Shown here: positions 12,271 to 23,639 of the stretch, piece after piece
How the letters are laid out: each line of letters starts with the position of its first letter
Position numbering within the stretch: position 1 is the stretch's first letter
Origin: Diphasiastrum complanatum
Lineage: Eukaryota > Streptophyta > Lycopodiopsida > Lycopodiales > Lycopodiaceae
Direction: 5' to 3'
DNA: 64,000 nucleotides
Assembly: GCA_029204225.1 (NCBI GenBank)
Contig: CM055106.1
Coordinates: 45,617,180-45,681,179, forward strand
Made by a program: the position numbers and the translations under genes
The notes under the pieces: model-generated
What the model was told of the DNA's origin: nothing
The model's input: only the letters and a program-made list of their open reading frames with translations
Databases searched by the model: none

Positions 12271-14012
12271 AATATTCATTTAGAAATTAGTGAAAAGAAT
12301 TTCATTCTTTTATAAGCTAGAAGTACTCTTGGTTGTCTCATTTATTATAAAGAAACACTATATGATAGAGAAGAATCCAAATTACAAAATTCATTTATGG
12401 AACACATTCCAACTACTTTTCGTTTGCAAATTCTAGGGACTTAATACAATTCCAATTGCAACAAAAAGATCCATAAATGGATTATTATCCGACTGCTATT
12501 ACCTTTTCCTTTGGAATCTTCAATTCCTTGAAATTCTAAATGAATATTGGGGAAAGGAACCCAAATTTCCAGATATAGTTTAAAAACAATTCCAAAGCCT
12601 AGTTTCCATTCTCTCACAATCACATATACTTCCGAACTTCATAGTAGATTAGCATAACTAGTCGACTTGAATAACCAATCCACTACACCTCATGCTTCAT
12701 CTCCTTCCTCCCTTCCCAAATGTGGTTCTATCTGAAAGCCCCGGATTTGACTAAGGACCAATCTTGAATCCGTAGAACTTTTATCTATTGGTCATCCAAT
12801 TAGTTTTGATTGTTCACTAGTTAAGTCACACTCAACTACTAGCAAATCTACATGTAGATTGGCATAGAACATTCCAACAAGACTTGTGTTATTCTTGTTC
12901 TCTATTGATCACATAAAACAAGAAATGTTGACTTTAGTTGACAGATTTCAAAATCTTCAACCAAAAGTGAAAGGTACCGTGACCTTATGAAACTATCTGA
13001 TTTCATCTCAATAAGGTCATTCGCTTTCTAAGCGATTTCTGTTTTGATAAAAAACCAACAAATTTGAACAAAATCAAAACATCCATAGTTCTCTCAAAAT
13101 TTTACATAAGTGGGATTTTCAAATTCCGTATGATATGGACCAAAACTATGAAAATCGATTTATCGCATCGACTTGGCAGTTTCATAGTTGTCATCCCATT
13201 TCCAAATGATTTCGAAACATCAGGCATGCATAAGAAATGAAATGTAATGATTTTTATAAAATCAAAAAAAATTACCTAAAATACCTAGTAATTGGAAAAT
13301 TTGCTTTTCGACTAGCTTTTTATAAAACATGAAATTACTTTGATCAACCTATTGTACCTCCCTGTATCATGCATCCAAACATGCATACAAGTTTATCCAA
13401 ATATTTTCAACACTGGAAAAGCACTCTATTGCTTCACAGACATGCATGCAATCAAAACAATTCGGAAGATTTTCAAATTATACTCTAAAAATTGCCAAAC
13501 TTTCGATGGCGATAACTTTTGCTACAAGACTCCGATTTCGTCACTGTAAAGCACAGTACAGAGGGAGAGGAGGTTAGCAAGACACTTGAAATGTCAACCT
13601 GCCACGTATGCTTCACACGTGCAAGATATAACATACTGAAATCTCAATAGGAGGGTGCACTTTTACTAGTTGAAATCTTCAAAAAATCTATATCCAGCCC
13701 AATATGCATCCAATCAAAGGTAAAAAGCACTCTTATAAGGTTTATTAGAGAGGCATACAAGCTTCCATCAGGTCCAACAAGAAATTATAAGCTCAGATCA
13801 TGCAAAAATTGCATTTATGGAGTCCTTCAACAAGCAAAATGTCAAGATATTGGCGCCTAAGCCTCAAATTTTGTGCACAATGGCTCAAATCAGAGGAAAT
13901 CCATCATATCTTTCATCTTGTAAAAATATTCTATGGATTCGGACCACCAATTGAGAGTTATTCAAGCTCAAAAAATTCACAAAAATATAGTATTTTTTGA
14001 CTTTTTGAGAAA

Positions 14013-14909
14013 TGTCATGTCCATGAATAGTACATAGGATTTAGTATACTCCTAGTCTTGGATACATAGGTTTCCAGTGAATCAAGCTATTAGTTATGCC
14101 ATGTGTGATCTTTGTGAGGCCCAAAACACACTAAATGGAGTTAGTACAAGATATGAGACAATGCATGCATGTGTAGAGTTATCAAAAGCAATTATATGAA
14201 TAGAGGATCCATGCATAGAGACTCTATTCTAGATGAATCTATGTATAGGGGGGTTAGGACCTTGCATGTCTATGTGCAAAGGTAGTTCTAGGCTCTATAT
14301 AAGGAGGCCAAACTCACCCTACTACTCACATTTGTGGGTGATTCATTGCTAGGCTCTCACTCTACTTTCATGCTTCTTGTTCCTTGGCTTGGGGGTGAAG
14401 CTTCTAGACTTGATTGGTTGCTTCTACTTGGTTGGGTGATTTCTCCATAGTTTGATTTCCATTGTGTTTGTCTTGTAAGCAGGACTTGAGGAGCTTTTCC
14501 TTACGAAGATCGGAAAACTTGGAGAGTGGTGCTTTTCATTGGAATTTTGGTGGATATCAACTAGGATTCTCATCCAGGTGGTGGAACAAGTCTGCAAGTT
14601 GGTGGATCTTCCCAATTTCAATTTGCATGGTGCTAAGATCCATGTCTCTCTTAATTTTTTTGTGGTTTATGGAGAATTGTACTAGGAAGCCAATTTGTGT
14701 TGTTTTTTTTGAGCTTTTAATTGTGTAACTCAAATCTTGTGTAGATCTGAATTTTCTAGCAAGTGCACTTTCATATTAGTGATTAAATTGATGATGCATG
14801 CCAGATCTTTCCATGATTATTAATTCTAGGCTATGTTTTGATAAAAATTGCTTGGTTTTTCATGCTTTTTGACACAAAATAGATAGTAAGAACCAAAGTA
14901 GGTGGTGAT

Positions 14910-14910
<1 letters not shown>
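14013..14910 (+). repeat. A-family LTR plus leader, inverted relative to B2
   Basis: This matches element A 1-930: LTR, then leader ending near GACACAAAATAGATAGTAAGAACC. It is in plus orientation but abuts the minus-oriented leader of B2. The primer site is missing: the LTR end runs straight into TTACGAAGATC, as if the DNA between two CTTAC-like repeats had been lost. Confidence 0.75.
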
Positions 14911-15331
<421 letters not shown>

Positions 15332-15349
15332 GATAATATATGTAGAAAG

Positions 15350-16440
15350 ATCAAAGTAAGGTGAATTAATACCCTCTGAAGAAACACGAAGTTTCTACCC
15401 ACAAAGCTTTGCTAGCTTGTGATCCATTATCTGCAGAAACCGCAATCGTTCGCAAACACAATGCCAACAATTTCAACAAAGGCCACCGCAAGCAATGACT
15501 AAGTCTTGCAAACGGCTTCAATGAAAGTGCACTGCAGAGTCAAAGTTGCGAAGACCAACGAAGCCAAGAAAAACCGCCAGGGAACCACAAGACACCAGCA
15601 TATGATCGACAAGCGAAGGCAACAAAGGCCTGAAGGCCGAAGGCTGAAGGCCGAAGTCCTGAAGGCTGAATGCCGAAGGCCGAAGTCCCGAAGGCAACGA
15701 AGGTGAACCGCAATAACTGCAACGAAGAAGATTGTGGTCACCCACGAAGTCCCCAAAGCCCAAAGCCCAAAGTACCCGCAACGAACTTCGAGATCAAGGC
15801 TCGACGAGCATGATACTTTGAATGTCACAACTCAGCCGTTAAGCCCATGTAGTTAAGCAAAGTAGCAAGATGTAGTTAGCTAATGTTTCTAGCTTAGACT
15901 ATCTTGTAATGCTTAGCTAATCAGATCGTGTAATTAGACCCAGCATGTTATACATTGGATATCAGATACAGACAGAGTAGTGGACGTGTGTTAGTCCTGC
16001 AATAGCAGACATACATTGTCACAATTACAGACATAGAATTAGCAATAGCTAGTTTTACTCGTGAGAGAGAACTCCTCCCTTGCGTCGACACGCTGATCTG
16101 GGAAACAGACAGCGCAAAAGGTTTTGTTATTGTAAACTCGATTCTGATAATATAGAAGAGTTGCAACATTCTGCTCATCATGTGCATAATCTGTGAATGA
16201 TTCTATGATGTTTGCTATCAGTAGATTATACTTCCGTTGTTTCCCAATCTTAGTTGATTAACATTATCTACTGCTTATAAATTTTTTACATTAGATCTGC
16301 AATGTTAGTGTGTAGTTCGGAGGAGGATTGATCGTCAATATGAAGCAGTAGCTTCGCCCAGCCTGATTGATTCCATCTGAGCCTCACATCAGTGAACGCG
16401 ATTGTCTGACTTCAAAGTGCTTGAAGTCTCTGACTTTCTC
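15350..16440 (+). other. Unclassified insert splitting LINE fragments
   Basis: This DNA separates two endonuclease pieces of what looks like one LINE. 15,631-15,703 is an imperfect tandem of CTGAAGGCCGAAG-like units, and CCCAAAG repeats follow. From about 15,826 (TGTCACAACTCAG) it has an LTR-like look, but I could not find a second copy or a primer site. Overlapping frames here are not supported as genes. Confidence 0.4.
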
Positions 16441-17140
16441 AGTCGTAAACGGGTTCACATCACCCTCCACAAAGGAAGATGACACTAGAGGGAAATAACA
16501 AGCTGCTACAAAGATGTCCCTGTTCGAACCAATGCTATGTGTATCAATGCGAAGCCAAATGTATCGTGAGTGCTCATCATGACTAATGAATTCAAAAATA
16601 GACTGAAATGACTCCTTTTATAGGTAAGTGTGACCCCACCAAAACTTCTACCACTGGTGGATCTCATCTCATATCGTAGATCAAGTCGCATTTGTAGTCT
16701 GGAAAAGTTAGTAATTCTCTCTCCTGGCTCTCATGAGTCTCCATGAAAAGTAAGAGACTTTTCTCACCAATCAAGTCAATCAGATCACCAGGGGGACGAT
16801 GAGTGTATGTTATTACAAGCGGTGTGGATGGAGCCTTAGTGTGCTCCCAATATCAGATGTCCCAATTTCCTATCTCTTGGAATTCCTATACATAGCATGT
16901 CTGCCAAGCTTTACGCCTCTCCTCAACCTATATGTATGTAATATCATCATCCATATAAACTTGAGAACTTGTGGCTTGTCTCTACAACGTAAAGCATTGT
17001 GATGGCTCTCTAGGAGTGCAAAACATATGATTTGTGTAACATTATCTCTTGTTCTCCATGCCTTATCTAGATGTCTAGTGTGGTGCTCAAGTGTAGTTTC
17101 AAGAAAACTTTTTGTGTCTTCAAGAGCATTTTGAGTATCC
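16440..17140 (-). pseudogene. LINE endonuclease domain fragment
   Basis: On the minus strand the region reads METHES, then RSTSGRSFGGVTL and KRSHFSL, matching the ET-W and GGV-l--K segments of LINE endonucleases that lie upstream of GDFNA. The 61-codon frame at 16,506-16,691 is the best-preserved part. Stops interrupt it elsewhere. Order and orientation agree with the GDFNA piece at 14,910-15,054 once the insert is removed. Confidence 0.6.
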
Positions 17141-17159
17141 ACAATGCCCCTTACTCTAA

Positions 17160-18150
17160 CATTGAATGCTTTTTGCTCCCTAGATTTCTCTTTCTAAAGA
17201 GTAGCTGAAATAACGAAAGAAATACGGGCACTTAGCGTACTGACTTTGTTTTAAAAGTGTCACCCAAAAATGGGCTTTTTCTTTCTACTTATCGATTTTG
17301 TCCTCCAACTCTTTGTGTTTGTGCAATGGTTCCGATGGTTCCGATGTAGCAAGAAGAGACTGGAATTTGAATTATTTTTTCAAGAGACAATTGTCCTAGG
17401 TGGCAAGTCTCTTACCCACAAGAATATTTCTATTTCAAGTTGTTCTTAAGAGTAATGCAAGGCCTAAAAAAATAGGTAGCTTAAAGAAAAAGCGACATGG
17501 TCTCAATTCCAAAATGCATAACTCATACTAATAATAAAACTGGCTTTCTTGATCATACTTATGATTTCTAGAGGTGGCGTGTTGTGCAACATCTAGTACT
17601 AACAATAGTGGCAGCTCATAAATCATTTTAGTTTATTGTTATCATATTTATTTGGATGTACCACCATGGGCCACACCTTTGCTCTCAATGTTCTTTTTGA
17701 AACTTGTGCATAATATATTACTAATGAGTTGATATTGTTGCAAGTACAAAAATGATGTTTATTGTTGTAGTGTGTCACATAGAATGCTTGGTTCATACCT
17801 TGGGCAAAAGATCCACTGTGAAATGTTGATTGATATTCTATTAAGGTTTCATGTAGAAAAGTGAAATTTCTAACTATAATTCTCCACATGGGTGCATGAC
17901 TGAATTAAAGTATATATTTTGCTCGCAAGCACATTGATAGTTTGATGGTGTGCAACTTTTGATGTCAACATTTCGAGAATTATATTGAAAGTTTATTATG
18001 TGATGTGTGATGCTTTTGCTTTTTATGCACTATTCGCTCCTAATTATACTTATACAGTGTATGCAAAACTTTAGCCTTTCTTACTCTATGTATCAAGCTA
18101 AAAATATCATGGCTTGGTGGAGGCTTGAGCATGCTTGATTGGAGGACTAT
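17160..18150. other. No recognisable feature
   Basis: AT-rich DNA with short frames only. I see no domain, repeat boundary or RNA gene that I can support. Confidence 0.5.
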
Positions 18151-18161
18151 AGCTCCAGTGC

Positions 18162-18485
18162 ATGGGTAAGATGCAACTTTGCCAATGGAATGATGCGCTA
18201 ATTGATAACTACATAGTTAGAATGAGAAATAAGACTTGGAAGCAGGTCTGTGGAATTCCCATGGGTTTCTCCTATTCTCCCAAGTGGTGTAACTGGTATT
18301 TGTCGTATTATGAATTGCAATTTATGAAAAGGCTTGCCAGACTTGGTAAGATGGATTATTTACGGTCTTTCAAGAATACATTTCGATATATAGATGATAT
18401 TTGCAACAAAGCTACAGCTCTTCAACTTGTTCAAAGAACAGATGCACATGTTCTTAGGACTCCATTTTTGTTCCAAAGCACATAA
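18162..18485 (+). pseudogene. Penelope-like reverse transcriptase fragment
   Basis: A 107-codon frame carries VCGIPMGFSYSP, then NWYLSYYELQF, then NTFRYIDDIC. The G-PMG-SP and Y-DD motifs in this spacing fit the central palm of Penelope-type reverse transcriptases better than LTR or LINE enzymes, which have FADD/FVDD or YADD with QG-PLSP. The rest of the enzyme and any GIY-YIG nuclease are absent or unreadable. The next frame at 18,658-18,939 has no clear match. The assignment rests on motifs alone. Confidence 0.55.
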
Positions 18486-18489
18486 AACT

Positions 18490-19200
18490 CTTTTCTTCAT
18501 TTTCAAAAGTAAACAAGGGTGCTTAATAGATTCTCATGTTTAAATCTCCCCCGTTTCCCATTTCCAAGTCATTTTGGTCATGCACAATAACATTATTTTG
18601 GAAGATATGATAAAAGCTAGTGAAGTCTAGTTTGTGATGCAATTGATCTAAAGTCAAATGGACATGTCTTGGGTCAAGTCTCTTTATTTTGAGAAAGAGC
18701 TTTTAAAGTCGCGATGCTTTGTTCAAATTTCTTATCATTACTCATATAGTCATTTTTTACAGGCTTGTTGTGTTAGCAAGATTCAATTGAGGTTTGATGA
18801 TTTGTCTCATTTCCAAATCACCATAAAAAGAAAAGTTTTAATCACAACTTCCACTAATAGCGAGTGCTACTTTCATTCTAAAATGGTGTCCCCAACCACA
18901 ATCAATGCTTCACTCATGATTTTGAAATCTTGTTGGTAGCCTTTTTTTTTTTTTTGTATCCATTGAAACTAAGGCATCAAAAAGCAAATTTGTTATTTTT
19001 ATTTCACTCTATATTATCAAAAAGTTGACAACCGATAAAATAAGCATTGTCACTTCATCTTGGCCTTTCATAGTGAAAGCAAATGCTTCAGCTTTAATGC
19101 TTAGTAAAAATTCTTTCTCATTTCAAAAAATTATGAAAAGGCAATTACCAATAAATGCACATGCTAGAGAAAAAATTTAAAATAATTTCATAGAAAAAGA
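18490..19200. other. No recognisable feature
   Basis: Possible decayed continuation of the reverse transcriptase fragment. It contains a poly-T run near 18,944. Nothing else is supported. Confidence 0.4.
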
Positions 19201-19201
19201 G

Positions 19202-19400
19202 AGCACAATAGCCAAGCGGATGAATGCATCTTTGTTTCCAAGGGGAGCTTGAACTTGGGACCAAAGAAACTTTGGATGCCAAGCTAACCAATTGAGCCAA
19301 CCCTTGGATACAAGGGGATGAATGTTTGTTGGTTTCCAAGGGGAGGCTTAGCTCAAACTTGAATGTCAAGCTAACCAACTGAGCCAACCCCGTTGGGTCC
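19202..19400 (-). repeat. Tandem pair of tRNA-derived SINE-like units
   Basis: On the minus strand two units of about 100 bp each begin with TTGGCTCARTTGGTTAGCTT, a clear RNA polymerase III A box. The inner unit has a B-box-like AGTTCAAGCTCC and the outer one AGTTTGAGCT. Both contain CCTTGGAAAC and CATTCATCC. They do not fold as full tRNAs, so a SINE head is the better reading. Confidence 0.6.
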
Positions 19401-19409
19401 AAAGGGATC

Positions 19410-20220
19410 AATATTTTTTTTTCCCTAAATAGCCTATTCTATGCTTTCCCTTTGATGTCTTTTTAAAAGCTTTGTCACAAAACAATAAGGAATCACAATG
19501 TGCTAAGCTCACATGTATCATCTTTAAGGACAAAAGTGCCTTCTCGTCTTAAAATCATTTAAAATTGCAATTGATTCGTTGTTGCTCTTGTTGTTGTTGC
19601 TACATTCTCTAACAATTTAATGTTTCTTTAACATTGAGCATACATGTACCCAAAAAAATGCCTATCATGATTTCTCAAATCACCTTTATCGTAAATGTAT
19701 TTTGCATTGGAGATATGAACTTTAATGTGTACATTATATGCCCACCTTTAGGCCTAGCCAATTTATAGCATGAGACTCTAGATGTCCTTTTTAACTAAAT
19801 ATAGGCTAAGATTGAAACCTTCAAAGTTTTTCAAAAAGCTTATGTTTAAGTACGCATCTAAGAGATTATAATCTCAATTGAAATTGTCTTTAATACCAAT
19901 CCCATTTCTTCCTGTATTTTCAATTTCATAATACTCTAGCATTTTAGCTAAACAACTTCAACTTGCTTGTGCTCCATACATTATAGGCCAATACCAATCA
20001 CTGTAAGTTTCCCATAACAATAAGTTCTAGTATAGTAGGATAATCTCAAGTCCTCCTAAAAGAACATAAGCCCCTAAAATCACAAATACCAGCTTAATAT
20101 GCAATGTAAATCCTATGACCTAGAAGCTTGGATTTTGAGAATGATGATTATTTAGCCCAAAATTAGCAAGTCCAAGGTCAATATAACATATCTCCTCACG
20201 TAAGACCATCTTTAGCCCTT
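19410..20220. other. No recognisable feature
   Basis: AT-rich DNA without supported genes or repeat edges. Confidence 0.45.
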
Positions 20221-20221
20221 G

Positions 20222-20300
20222 ACATAGCTAAGTTGGATAAGAGTGTCACCTATGGCAACATAGACCCAAGCTCCAATCCCAGATGCTGGTAAAGAATAAT
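20222..20300 (+). repeat. Possible single SINE-like tRNA head
   Basis: TAGCTAAGTTGGATAAGAG resembles an A box, and CAAGCTCCAATCCC about 40 bases later resembles a B box. The fold is poor and there is no second copy nearby, so the support is modest. Confidence 0.35.
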
Positions 20301-20629
20301 ATCCAAATGCTGGCCATGTTACAAAGAACAACAATTATAAAATGGAAAATTTGAAAGTAGCATATTCTCTTTAGGTCCTTAATTTCTTTATTTTTTGCTC
20401 ATATATACCACCCTAAGCAAAAATTTCTGTAAGAGGTTCAAAGCATTGTGGCATAAAGCTTGTAATATAGCAAAACCTCTCAAGTTTCTAAAAGAAACTC
20501 AAGGTGCTACTTTATTTAATGAGGGTCCCAATTAAATTTGGCTACATTTAATAATGGGATGCTTGGCATGTGGGAATTATCTCCGTAGTCATTTATTTGT
20601 AATCCCAAGATAATAGGCTACTCAAGCTA

Positions 20630-20875
20630 CTAGTGGAAGTTCGTTTGAGGGCTTTGTAAAAAAGGTATATCCTTTTCTTCTCTTTTTCGAATGAAGTTTC
20701 TCTCTTAATATGTGTGCCATCTTAGGCTTTGTGGCAGGTGCTATATCATTTAATGATTGTTGCTTGATAAGTTGATCTATATCTCCTTCCTTGGTGGAGA
20801 TCTTACTTGTCAGTTTGTAAATTTTAAATGTGCACGCATGGATGCGTGTGAGGGAGGGATAAAACACCAACATCT
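20630..20875 (+). repeat. LTR-like repeat, copy 1 (copia element 1)
   Basis: Shares many blocks with 23,340-23,600, including TGTGTGCCATCTTAGG and TCTCCTTCCTTGGTGGAGAT. Each copy lies several hundred bases upstream of decayed copia gag/protease DNA, so both are best read as the ends of 5' LTRs. The LTR start is not visible. Confidence 0.5.
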
Positions 20876-21679
20876 AGTGACAAAGCCATTCTTTGCACCA
20901 ATGAATTGACCTTATGCTAGAGACCTAGAGTGCTTGTGTTGTGTTCATGTGAGAAGCATGGAGAAAGTAAATGGAACCCTATACTATAATTTATATTGTG
21001 CAATGTGAATGGAGGAAGCAAGATAACATGTATAGATGTTGAAACCATAAAGTTTTAATGTGGCCAGTTAGTACTTGTGTTGTTTGGAGCAAGTACAATC
21101 AATTTTGTTTTATTATTGCTTGGTGTGGAGAAACCTTGGGATAAGGTAGATATCATCTTTTGTGCCTACAGCAAACATGACCTTCGCCACGTGAAAGAAG
21201 CACATGTGTACTTTGGGCTGTGGTAAGTCAGCCACAACAGTTTGACACCTTGTTGTACAAATTCTGTCATTGTTGTGCAATTTTTTAATATAGATTCAGA
21301 CTTTGGAGGTTCCATACGTGAAAACCTGTTGGAAAATCATTGATGCAGCATGTACAAGTTTAGTTCGGGGATCAGCAAAAGTAAGGACAAATCATCAAAA
21401 AATCAGCTAAAAAGTGAGAAACATCAAGATTTTTGAAGGGTTTTGTTGAGACGTGTGAAAATTAGTGATATAGATCTCACATGGGTAAGTTACAATTAAG
21501 TACAGTTATGTACGGGTGCAGATTGCACTCAGAAATAAATTGACAATGTTTGGTGAAAACAAAGCAAGTTTGCATATTTGGGTCCAGTTGTGTGAATAAC
21601 ATGCATAATGAGTACAAGTTGGTAGATCCACAAGTTTGACACTGACAATAGGTACAACAATAGAAAGTACATTCTGTAC

Positions 21680-22860
21680 AACAATATTTCAGTCAAGAGA
21701 TTCCTCTTACGATGCTTTGTGACTGCTTTCTAGAGTGGATTGGCAATGCTATTATGCTAGATGACAGCAATCATGCTTTGTGGGCTTTTAAGATGATGAA
21801 TTTGCTGATTGCTAAGAGAGTGACGCCTCATCAAAAGAGGCACGGGATTCCCCAACGAATATGGTTGGGACTTCCAATGCATACAGGGTTTTGTTTCTAA
21901 GAAATGAGTCAGTACAGAGACGGAAGAGGGGCGAAGGACGACCGAACATATAATAAGAATCAGAACTTTGACAGTCAGCAATAGTCGCAAAGAGAATAGA
22001 TGATGGGAACCTCTAGTTACCATCACCCTGAATAGCCTGGTTCCATCGTATGAGAGGTTAACCATCAGCATAAGCCCCATCTCATATGAAGAGTGTAGTG
22101 GATTACTGCTTCAGAAAGAGAAAAATTAGTAGGACTTACAACTGTTAATAACTCTGAAGAGTTTTAGCTATACAAAGAGAAAACACAAATACAAGAACAA
22201 TCGGCAACAGTCTCAAAGGGGGAATGCACCAAAAAGATATGAAATTCAAGAAAAGGTGAGTGTGACGTTCCGCGAGGGAATGCAAAGGAAAAGAAATATG
22301 ATATTAAGAAGAAAGAGGCAATAATGTTGCAGAGATGATATAGCCACTGAGGAAGGCATGTCCAGTGCTGAAGGACGAGCATCGAGATTGTTCATTGCAA
22401 CATTGCCTGCTGATTACTCCATGGACTTTTGATATATTAATTTAGGAGCGTCGGTCATATGACACCATACAGAGATTGGTGAGGTGAGGAAGGGTGAGAG
22501 AGTGACTCTAGGTGATAATACCACCAATGTGTGAAAAGAAAAGGCAGTGCATGGATGAGGTTACCTAATGGAGAGGTAAGATCCAATAATAATGTGTTGT
22601 TATGTGCTTGGATTAGCTCAAAGTCGACTTTTCATGAGTGAGAGGTACCGGAAGATGAATATTGAGTTAAGAGGGGGTGTCTAATCAAAGATATAAACCA
22701 TAAATAAAATGTTGTAGTCAGAGGATATAGGCAAAAGAAGCTGTATTGTTGTGTGCTACAGTAATTGTGGGTAGAACAATAGTTCAGTGTTCTGTGGCTG
22801 AAGAGAAAGATAAATGTGAGAAAATGAAGGAAAAGTCAAGGAAAGTGGTCCAAGACTTTC
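21680..22860 (+). pseudogene. Ty1/copia gag-protease remnant (element 1)
   Basis: Around 22,389-22,560, read with gaps, it shows GASV-HMTPYRDW and a following G-D-N stretch, matching the protease start of copia polyproteins (DSGAS-HMT). Upstream, 21,700-21,960 has gag-like composition with an Arg/Gly-rich end. All frames are broken. Confidence 0.5.
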
Positions 22861-23339
22861 GATGTCTTCAGCACATTTAAAGAGGTACTTCTTCAGCCTC
22901 GAGAGTGAGATCTTCTTCACCTGGGCATCACCAGCAACAAAAATACGACATCAATCCAATTTGAACTGGCTCAAATGGGTGAATTGGTTTCAGGGTGTAG
23001 AAAAGTTTCAACTTTTATTCAATTATTATAGTTTTCAGGTCAGACATACTACATTTCTTGACTTGCAAAATGAGATATGGATAACAATGAATCAATCATC
23101 TTACTACCAGCTGTACAAGTATACTAATAACAATCGCCAATCCATGATCATTAATTGTACATCTAGATAGTACACTGAGTCACCTCAGAGATCTAACATG
23201 ATTTTTCTAAACACAAACAGATTCTTCGATGCGGAAAGTTCGATTCTGGACCAGCTGATTTGGACTAACACATTTGAACCAGGCTGGAAACAGTGGGTGT
23301 ATCAATAATGGAACACTTAGCATGTCAGAATATAGGGCT

Positions 23340-23620
23340 TTCAAGGTTCTTTCTCTCTACTTGTGGATGGTATTTACTTTTCTTCTCCTTTTCAATGAAG
23401 TTCCTTCTTTAGGGTTATCTCTTGGTTTGTGTGCCATCTTAGGTCTTGTGAAGGCGCCCTTTCGTGTCGCCCTTTCATGTGGTGGTGGCAGTTTGATGTA
23501 GGTCTCCTTCCTTGGTGGAGATTTGCTTGTGTGTGTTCTTGCAAACCCTAGATTGTGTGCTATCAACAAGTTTCTGGAAAAGGCTTCCAACTCTAAAAAT
23601 GTTAACTTTCATTGGTGTTA
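23340..23620 (+). repeat. LTR-like repeat, copy 2 (copia element 2)
   Basis: Second copy of the repeat at 20,630. It is followed near 23,615 by TTGGTGTTAGAGAAGG, which looks like a mutated tRNA-iMet primer site (TTGGTATCAGAGC). This supports the reading as an LTR end. Confidence 0.5.
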
Positions 23621-23639
23621 GAGAAGGAAAATTTGTGGG

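Larger units (their letters stand above)
11500..14010 (-). mobile_element. Internal piece of an A-family chromovirus in minus orientation (B2)
   Basis: On the minus strand this runs from leader DNA (13,990-13,000, matching element A 1200-2000) through a broken reverse transcriptase (12,270-12,060) to a broken chromodomain (11,900-11,640). The order is right for a Ty3 element but much internal DNA is missing. A second chromodomain belongs to B1 at 8199, so at least two copies contributed to this cluster. Confidence 0.65.

Noticed and set aside
15499-15828. Overlapping frames of 60-109 codons on both strands
   Set aside because: They follow from a short tandem repeat that is open in several frames; no homology and no splice or start logic.
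20622-20873. 83-codon minus-strand frame
   Set aside because: It lies antisense within an LTR-like repeat shared with 23,340-23,600 and has no recognisable domain.
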